NCBI GenBank assembly: GCA_021784115.1
Contig: JAJXTE010000013.1
Coordinates: forward strand, 1 to 36,795
Reading direction: 5' to 3'
DNA: 36,795 bases
From: Pseudomonadota bacterium
GTDB taxonomy: Bacteria; Pseudomonadota; Gammaproteobacteria; Burkholderiales; Thiobacillaceae
In this document: piece after piece, positions 31,331-36,795 of the stretch
How positions within the stretch are numbered: the stretch's first letter is position 1
How the letters are laid out: the number at the start of each line of letters is the position of its first letter
Program-made: the position numbers and the translations under genes
Notes under the pieces: generated by a model
Told to the model about the DNA's origin: nothing
What the model saw: the letters and a program-made list of their open reading frames with translations, nothing else
The model's database searches: none

Positions 31331-33699
31331 AGTGGCGCGCCGGGCAGGGCGGTCGCGGGTTCTTCAGGCGTATCGGTACCGGTATCCCATCCCGAGGGCG
31401 GCGCGTCGGGGGGCGGGAATTCCTGATAGAAATGTTCAACCATGCCGGGTGAACCGGTACCCAGAATATTCCCCAGGAATTCGCCAATCACCGTGTCCGG
31501 CAGGCGGGTGCCGGTGTTCGGGTCAATCTTCACGCTGATGATGCCGCTGGGCATGGTCCAGCCTTTTTGCGGCACGCCCTTCAGCGCCGGGCTCATGAAG
31601 CCCATCCAGATCGGCAGGGCCGATTGCGCGCCGGTTTCGCGTCGGCCGAGCGAGCGCGGCTGGTCGTATCCCATCCAGGCGATGGCCACCAGATCGGGGG
31701 TATAGCCGGCGAACCAGGTGTCGCGCGCATCGTTGGTGGTGCCGGTCTTGCCGGCAATGTCGCTGCGCCCCAGCTGGGCCGCGCGTGCGCCGGTTCCGTA
31801 GCGCACCACGTCCTGCATCATGCTCGTCATCAGCCAGGCATTGCGCGGATCGATCACGCGCGGCGCGTTTCCTCCCGCCACCTGCGGGTGGGCTTCCATC
31901 AACAGCCGGCCATCCTTGTCGTAGACCTTGTCGATCAGATAGGGCTTGACGCTGAAGCCCCCGTTCGCGAATACGCCGTAGGCCGCGGCCATCTGAAGCG
32001 GAGTGACGCTGCCGGCGCCCAGTGCCATGGTGAGATAGGGTGGATGGCGGGCGGGATCGAACCCGAAACGGCGGATATAGTCGCGCGCATAGTTCGGACC
32101 GATCCCCTGCAGGATGCGTACGGATACCAGGTTGAGCGACTTGGTCAGCGCGGTGCGCATGCGCACCGGCCCACTGGTGTCGCCGTCGTAGTTCTGCGGC
32201 TCCCAGGCGGTGCCGCCGGCCTCTTCGGCGCTCAGTGTCAGCGGCATGTTGTCGATCATGGTTGCCGGGGTATAGCCTTTTTCCAGCGCGGACGAATAAA
32301 TGAAGGGCTTGAAGCTTGACCCCGGTTGCCGCCAGGCCTGGGTCACGCGGTTGAATTTGTTGCGGTGAAAGTCGAACCCGCCGACCAGCGCGGTGATGGC
32401 CCCGTCCTTCGGGTTCAAGGCAACCAGTGCGGCTTCAACCTCGGGCAACTGCACCAGTCGCCATTGCGGCGGCTTGCCTGTGGCCTGCACGCGCACCACC
32501 GCACCCGGGGCGAGCTGCCGGCCTTTTTTTTCGGCAGCCCAGCTGGCTACCCACTTGAGCGAAGCGCCCGAAATGTCGACCACCGTGTCGTCCTCCAACT
32601 GGGCGCGAATCAGCTTGGGGCTTGCGCTCACGACCACAGCGGGCTGCATCTCGCTGACCGGGGCGAGATCCTCCAGCGCGGCGGCGATCGCCGCTTCGCG
32701 TTGCGCCTTGTCGGCCGGCAGGCTGATCTCCTTCTCCGGCCCGCGGTAGCCGTGGCGCTGGTCGTAGTCGGCAATGCCCTGCCATACCGCGAGGTCGGCG
32801 GCGGCCTGCTGTGCGCGCCGCAACGTGGTGACGGCCTTGTAGCCGGAGCTGTAGATGGATTCCCCGTATTTCTCGAACAGGGCCTGGCGCACCATTTCGG
32901 CTGCGTAGTCGGCCGAAACGTCGGTCTGCTGCCGTGCCTGGCGTATCACCAGTTTCTGCGTGACCGCGGCTTGCCAGGTCGCCTGGTCGATGAACTTGAG
33001 CGCGCGCATCCGCCCTAGGACATATTCCTGGCGTGCCTTGGCGCGCGGGAAGTTGACCACCGGGTTGTAGCGCGACGGTGCCTTCGGCAAGCCCGCCAGC
33101 ATGGCGAACTCGGCCAGCGACAGTTCACGCATCGGCTTGCCGAAGTAGGTGCGGGCCGCGGCCTCGAAGCCGTAGGCGCGCTGCCCGAGATAGATCTGGT
33201 TAAGGTACAACTCAAGAATCTTGTCCTTCGACAGGCTGTGCTCGATCTTCATCGCCAGCATGGCTTCGGACAGTTTGCGGGTGAACGTCTTTTCGTTCGA
33301 CAGGAAGAAATTGCGTGCCACCTGCATGGTGATGGTCGAGGCGCCTTCCTTGGCGCCGCCAGAAACCAGATTGGAAACCGCGGCGCGCAGCACGCCCACC
33401 GTATCCACGCCGCCATGCTCGTAGAAGCGCTCGTCTTCGGCCGCGATGATCGCCTGCTTCATGTGCTGCGGGACTTTGTCGATCGCGATGAAGGCCCGGC
33501 GTTCTTCGCCGAATTCGCCGATCAGGGCACCGTCAGCCGTATATACGCGCAGCGGCAGCTTGGGTTTGTAGTCCGTCAGCGCCTCGAGCGGCGGCAGGTT
33601 CGGGTAAATCAGGGCTGCCGCCAGTCCAGCCAGTGCCGTGCCGACGACCCCCAGGCTGACGATCAATGCGAGTGCGTAATGCCACCATTTCGAAAACAT
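31327..33699 (-). CDS. mrcA: penicillin-binding protein 1A (bifunctional transglycosylase/transpeptidase)
   Basis: This is a 790-aa inner-membrane protein with a large periplasmic part. It has one N-terminal helix (YALALIVSLGVVGTALAGLAA). The GT51 domain contains EDERFYEHGG (catalytic Glu), GASTITMQVARNFF and KILELYLNQIYLG. A PBP1A-specific OB-like insert is at roughly 340-430. The transpeptidase domain contains SSFKP (Ser461, Lys464), KSLNL and KTGTTNDARDTWFAG. It polymerises and crosslinks peptidoglycan. The gene is divergent from pilM, a conserved arrangement in many beta- and gammaproteobacteria (often called ponA/mrcA). A long C-terminal Pro/Asp-rich tail (DAPPSGWDTGTDTPEEPA) is present. 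It ends 4 bp into the nucleotidyltransferase-like gene. Confidence 0.97.
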   Translation of the reverse strand: MFSKWWHYALALIVSLGVVGTALAGLAAALIYPNLPPLEALTDYKPKLPLRVYTADGALIGEFGEERRAFIAIDKVPQHMKQAIIAAEDERFYEHGGVDTVGVLRAAVSNLVSGGAKEGASTITMQVARNFFLSNEKTFTRKLSEAMLAMKIEHSLSKDKILELYLNQIYLGQRAYGFEAAARTYFGKPMRELSLAEFAMLAGLPKAPSRYNPVVNFPRAKARQEYVLGRMRALKFIDQATWQAAVTQKLVIRQARQQTDVSADYAAEMVRQALFEKYGESIYSSGYKAVTTLRRAQQAAADLAVWQGIADYDQRHGYRGPEKEISLPADKAQREAAIAAALEDLAPVSEMQPAVVVSASPKLIRAQLEDDTVVDISGASLKWVASWAAEKKGRQLAPGAVVRVQATGKPPQWRLVQLPEVEAALVALNPKDGAITALVGGFDFHRNKFNRVTQAWRQPGSSFKPFIYSSALEKGYTPATMIDNMPLTLSAEEAGGTAWEPQNYDGDTSGPVRMRTALTKSLNLVSVRILQGIGPNYARDYIRRFGFDPARHPPYLTMALGAGSVTPLQMAAAYGVFANGGFSVKPYLIDKVYDKDGRLLMEAHPQVAGGNAPRVIDPRNAWLMTSMMQDVVRYGTGARAAQLGRSDIAGKTGTTNDARDTWFAGYTPDLVAIAWMGYDQPRSLGRRETGAQSALPIWMGFMSPALKGVPQKGWTMPSGIISVKIDPNTGTRLPDTVIGEFLGNILGTGSPGMVEHFYQEFPPPDAPPSGWDTGTDTPEEPATALPGAPL

Positions 33700-34049
33700 C
33701 CGGTTCCTTTATTGAAGACGGTGTGCGTCTTGGTTACCACAACAGATTAGATGTCCTGTCAGGGGACCGACAGCGCAGCCGTTTTGTGCCCCGCTGCTTT
33801 ACACGCCAATGATTCGTCATCGTCCGCGCAGTGTACTTGGCAGCCCTGTTGGGGCGGATTGGTCGAATCTGTCATGCGTGCCTAAAGTTTCCGGCGATTA
33901 TAGGCGTTAGTGGTGTTGGAAATTGGACACACATGTTCAACTCCGATGTTGTGGCAAGAAAAAAACTGTTAAAAACCGTGCGTTGTTGCTAGCATCTAAA
34001 AACAATAATAAGAAAAAGCTCCAACCCACAGAAGTGTAAAGGAAAACTC
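33700..34049. other. divergent promoter region between mrcA and pilM
   Basis: These 350 bp hold no gene. On the minus strand a perfect TATAAT occurs at 33902-33897, about 200 nt before mrcA, with only weak -35 matches (AATTTC at 16 nt spacing). For pilM, TTGTTG (33983-33988) precedes TAATAA (34006-34011) by 17 nt, the best sigma-70-like pair on the plus strand. A TTGGCAGCCCTGTTGG stretch (about 33837-33852) resembles a -24/-12 element but lacks the second GC, so it is not called as sigma-54. The region nearest pilM is A-rich. Confidence 0.55.
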
Positions 34050-35138
34050 TTGCACCTGAATATCAATCTGGACTGGCTGTCCGCCAAGGGTCTGCCCATG
34101 CTGGGACTCGACATCAGCACGACTGCGGTCAAGCTGGTGGAGTTGTCCGACGCAGGGAAGGGCATGCTGCGGGTGGAGCGCTATGTCATCGAGCCCTTGC
34201 CCAAGGATGCCGTGATGGATGGCAATATTGCCAACCTCGATCAGGTGGCCGATACCTTGCGTACCGCCTGGAAAAATCTCGGCACGCGGATCAAGAACGT
34301 TGCCCTGGCGTTGCCTTCGTCGGCGGTCATCACCAAGAAAATCCTGGCCCCGGCCAGCCTCAAGGGCATCGACCTGGAAAACCAGGTGGAGGCCGAGGCC
34401 AATCAGGTCATTCCCTTCTCGCTCGATGAAGTGAATCTGGATTTTCAGGTGCTCGGTCCGTCACCCGGCAGCCCCGACGATATGCAAATTCTGCTCGCCG
34501 CGGCGCGCAAGGAGAAAGTCGAGGAACGCGTCGCGGCTGTCGAGGCGGCAGGCCTCAAGGCGCTGGTCATGGACGTCGAATCCTACGCCACGCAGACCGC
34601 CTACGAGCAGATTTCCCATCTTCTGCCCAACAGCGGTGCCGGACAGACCGTGGCGATCATCGATGTGGGTGCGCAGAACATGCACATCAACATCCTCCAC
34701 GACAACGAGTCGGTCTACCTGCGCGAACACGGCTTCGGCGGCAATCAGCTCAACAACGAGATCTCGCGCCGCTACGGCATGACCAGCGATGAGGCCGAGA
34801 ACGCCAAGCGCAAGGGTACGTTGCCGGAAAGCTATGACATGGAAGTGCTGCAGCCCTACAGCGAAACGCTGGCAATGGAAATCGGCCGCGCCCTGCAGCT
34901 GTTCACCACGTCGACCCAGTATCGCAAGGTCGACCAGATCCTGCTTGCCGGCGGCGGCGCGATGATCCCCAGCATCGACGAGGTCGTCGCCCAGCGCACC
35001 GGCACGCCGACGATGGTCGTCAATCCGTTTGCCAACATGGCAGTCGGTTCCAAAATCCGGCCGCAGGCATTGACCGCCGACGCGCCATCCCTATTCGTCG
35101 CTTGCGGCGTTGCCATGCGGAGGTTTGACCCACAATGA
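34050..35138 (+). CDS. pilM: type IV pilus assembly protein PilM
   Basis: This is a 362-aa cytosolic actin-fold (FtsA-like) protein that binds the N-terminus of PilN and links the inner-membrane alignment complex to the pilus motor. Nucleotide-binding blocks are visible: LGLDISTTAVKLVEL (phosphate 1), VAIIDVGAQNMHINI (phosphate 2) and QILLAGGGAMIP (adenosine). The start is TTG 34050, supported by AAAGGAA 6 nt upstream; ATG 34098 (before LGLDIS) is the fallback. The stop overlaps pilN as ATGA. It heads the pilMNOP(Q) operon, opposite mrcA. Confidence 0.96.
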   Translation: MHLNINLDWLSAKGLPMLGLDISTTAVKLVELSDAGKGMLRVERYVIEPLPKDAVMDGNIANLDQVADTLRTAWKNLGTRIKNVALALPSSAVITKKILAPASLKGIDLENQVEAEANQVIPFSLDEVNLDFQVLGPSPGSPDDMQILLAAARKEKVEERVAAVEAAGLKALVMDVESYATQTAYEQISHLLPNSGAGQTVAIIDVGAQNMHINILHDNESVYLREHGFGGNQLNNEISRRYGMTSDEAENAKRKGTLPESYDMEVLQPYSETLAMEIGRALQLFTTSTQYRKVDQILLAGGGAMIPSIDEVVAQRTGTPTMVVNPFANMAVGSKIRPQALTADAPSLFVACGVAMRRFDPQ

Positions 35139-35713
35139 TCCGCATTAACCTGCTCCCCCACCGCGAACTTGCGCGCGCCGCCCGGCGGCGCCAGTTCAAC
35201 ATCCTGCTGGGCATCGCCGTTGCGACGGGCGTCATTGCCGTCGTCCTCGGGCATAGCGTGATAGCTGCGCGGCAGTCGACCCAGGAGGCGCGCAATGCTT
35301 TCCTGGAACAGGAAATCGCCAAGCTCGACAGCCAGATCGGCGAGATCAAGAAGATCCGCGAACAGACCCAGGCGCTCCTGGAACGCAAACGGGTCGTCGA
35401 AACCCTGCAATCCAATCGCACCGAGGTTGTTCACCTGTTCGACCAGATGATCCGTCTGCTGCCCGATGGGCTCTATCTGAAGTCGTTCAAGCAGGTCGGC
35501 GATACCATCACCATCAGCGGCTATACCCAATCGAGTGCGCGCGTATCGACGCTGATGCGAAATCTGGACGGTTCGCCCTGGTTTGAATCGGCCAGCCTGG
35601 TCGAGATCAAGGCCGCCACTGTGAACAATCTGCGCGCCAACGAGTTTGTGCTGACCGTCAAGCAGACGCACCAGCAAGCGGACAGCGCGAATGACAAGGG
35701 GGGCAAGGCATGA
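35135..35713 (+). CDS. pilN: type IV pilus assembly protein PilN
   Basis: This is a 192-aa bitopic inner-membrane protein. The N-terminal MIRINLLPHRE matches the conserved INLLP motif that docks onto PilM. One transmembrane helix follows (about 24-45, FNILLGIAVATGVIAVVLG), then a coiled-coil (EIAKLDSQIGEIKKIREQTQ) and a periplasmic ferredoxin-like domain. It heterodimerises with PilO. ATG 35135 overlaps the pilM stop by 4 bp, and its stop overlaps pilO. Confidence 0.96.
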   Translation: MIRINLLPHRELARAARRRQFNILLGIAVATGVIAVVLGHSVIAARQSTQEARNAFLEQEIAKLDSQIGEIKKIREQTQALLERKRVVETLQSNRTEVVHLFDQMIRLLPDGLYLKSFKQVGDTITISGYTQSSARVSTLMRNLDGSPWFESASLVEIKAATVNNLRANEFVLTVKQTHQQADSANDKGGKA

Positions 35714-36330
35714 CCCTGGATGACATCAATAAACTCGATCTGAAAACGCTGGCCGACTGGCCGCTGCCGACCAAACTCGTTGCGCTGGCACTGTTGTGCG
35801 TGGCGATCATCGGGGCGGGCTGGTGGTTTGACTGGCGCAGCGGGATGGAGACGCTCGACGCAGCCAAGCAGAAGGAAACCGAACTTCGCAGCGTATTCAC
35901 CACCAAGAAGAACCAGGCCATCAATCTGGAGGCTTACAAGAAGCAATTGGCCGACATCGGGCAGGCGTTTGGCGCGCTCCTGAAACAATTGCCGAACAAG
36001 CAGGAAATGGATGCGCTGATCACGGACGTCAACCAGGCGGGACTGGGGCGCGGATTGCAGTTCGACCTGTTCAGGCCGGAGGCCGAAACCGTGTCGGAGT
36101 TCTACGCCGAAACGCCCATCCGCGTCAAAGTGACCGGCGGCTACCACGACATCGCCGCCTTCGTCAGCGACGTCTCCAAGCTGCCCCGCATCGTGACCCT
36201 GCAGGATATTTCCATGGAGCCAGCCAAGGATGGTGTGCTGAACATGGATGCTACCGTCAAGACCTACCGCTATCTGGACGACGACGAAGTCATCGCCCGG
36301 AAGCAAAAAGCCAAGGAGCAACCGAAATGA
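35710..36330 (+). CDS. pilO: type IV pilus assembly protein PilO
   Basis: This is a 206-aa inner-membrane protein. A short cytosolic start with DINKLDLKTLADWPL is followed by a transmembrane helix (LVALALLCVAIIGAGWWF), a coiled-coil and a periplasmic alpha/beta domain (FYAETPIRVKVTGGYHDIAAFV). It dimerises with PilN and contacts PilP. It overlaps pilN and pilP by 4 bp each. The Lys/Gln-rich tail (RKQKAKEQPK) is typical. Confidence 0.95.
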   Translation: MTLDDINKLDLKTLADWPLPTKLVALALLCVAIIGAGWWFDWRSGMETLDAAKQKETELRSVFTTKKNQAINLEAYKKQLADIGQAFGALLKQLPNKQEMDALITDVNQAGLGRGLQFDLFRPEAETVSEFYAETPIRVKVTGGYHDIAAFVSDVSKLPRIVTLQDISMEPAKDGVLNMDATVKTYRYLDDDEVIARKQKAKEQPK

Positions 36331-36795
36331 AGCGCCTGGCCATCATATTGTTAGTCACCGGTTTGAGCGGCTGCGGCGGCGGCGACATGGACGACCTGCA
36401 ACAATTCGTTGCCGAAACCGGCAAGGACATGCAGGGCAAAATCGAGCCGCTGCCCGAGGTCAAGGCCTACGAGCCGTTCAGCTACAACGCCTTCGACCTG
36501 CCCGATCCCTTCAAGCCGAGAAAGCTCACGGTCGGCGGCGGGGGCGGGATGCAGCCTGACCTCAACCGCCCGAAAGAGCCCCTTGAAGCGTACTCGCTCG
36601 AAACGCTGAAAATGGTGGGCGTGCTTTCCCAGAAGGGCGTGACCCAGGCGGTGGTCAAGACGCCGGATAACGCGGTTTACCACGTCAGGAAGGGCAATTA
36701 CATGGGCCAGAATTTCGGCCTCATCACGCAGATCAGCGATAGCGAAGTGACGCTGCGCGAGATTGTCCAGGACAGCGCCGGGGATTGGTCCGAGC
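36327..36795 (+). CDS. pilP: type IV pilus lipoprotein PilP (partial, cut by the window end)
   Basis: The ORF is open to the right edge, so the C-terminus is missing. The first 156 residues show a lipoprotein signal (MKRLAIILLVTGLSGC, lipobox LSGC, Cys16), a disordered acidic/proline linker with YNAFDLPDPFKPRK, the conserved DPF motif of PilP, and then beta-rich SLETLKMVGVL and NAVYHVRKGNYMGQNFG. PilP links PilNO to the secretin PilQ across the periplasm. ATG 36327 overlaps the pilO stop. pilQ would be expected beyond the edge. Confidence 0.93.
   Translation, partial: MKRLAIILLVTGLSGCGGGDMDDLQQFVAETGKDMQGKIEPLPEVKAYEPFSYNAFDLPDPFKPRKLTVGGGGGMQPDLNRPKEPLEAYSLETLKMVGVLSQKGVTQAVVKTPDNAVYHVRKGNYMGQNFGLITQISDSEVTLREIVQDSAGDWSE

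Noticed and set aside
30678-31487. 269-aa minus-strand frame overlapping the nucleotidyltransferase-like gene
   Set aside because: It is out of frame with both mrcA and the 191-aa ORF and is Pro/Arg-rich. It is a shadow frame.
33837-33852. Second sigma-54 promoter, TTGGCAGCCCTGTTGG, near mrcA/pilM
   Set aside because: The -12 element reads TTGG rather than TTGC, and the distance to pilM is about 200 nt, so the match is insufficient.

Overview
The window looks like a chromosomal segment of a GC-rich Gram-negative betaproteobacterium, possibly of the Thiobacillus/Nitrosomonadales type. The pointers are System II (ResB/CcsB) cytochrome c maturation beside a dihaem cytochrome c4, the tlpA-aroQ-accB block, an aspartate-type (cysteine-poor) HemB, a PEP-CTERM/Prs regulatory locus, and ponA/mrcA divergent from pilMNOP. 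The assignment comes from gene content and synteny read by eye, not from a search.

Layout. Positions 1-5653 (minus strand): cytochrome c4, an intrinsic terminator, resB, ccsB, a TlpA-like thioredoxin, aroQ and accB. Positions 5711-7533 (plus): engB and hemB. Between them, on the minus strand, lies a compact stack of hairpins with anti-Shine-Dalgarno loops and U-tails, a probable small RNA. Positions 7609-10415 (plus): a tight three-gene unit of FeeM-like N-acyl amino acid synthase, ThiF/E1-like adenylyltransferase and nitroreductase-fold protein. Positions 10417-16554: an envelope export set with a DUF1302-like outer-membrane protein, an FHA-ABC ATPase fusion, a LolA-like periplasmic protein on the plus strand, and two FtsX/LolC-type permeases. 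Positions 16659-18725 (plus): a GT-B glycosyltransferase and an E2/CAT-fold acyltransferase homologue that lacks its catalytic residues.

Positions 18842-30681 (minus) are PEP-CTERM biology. There is a PEP-CTERM surface protein with a good sigma-54 promoter, two tandem PrsT TPR lipoproteins of identical length, the sigma-54 activator PrsR, its kinase PrsK, and an EpsB-type sugar transferase. No exosortase is present. Positions 30755-33699 (minus): a nucleotidyltransferase-like protein translationally coupled to PBP1A. Positions 34050-36795 (plus): pilM, pilN, pilO and the start of pilP, each overlapping the next by 4 bp.

How it fits together (inference). PrsK/PrsR probably drive sigma-54 transcription of PEP-CTERM genes, and such a promoter is visible. 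FeeM-like synthases have been linked to PEP-CTERM/exosortase genomes. The 7.6-18.7 kb block is therefore a candidate lipid-metabolite synthesis, tailoring and envelope-export system accompanying the PEP-CTERM/EPS machinery. This block and the hairpin RNA at 6.4 kb are the most interesting parts of the window.
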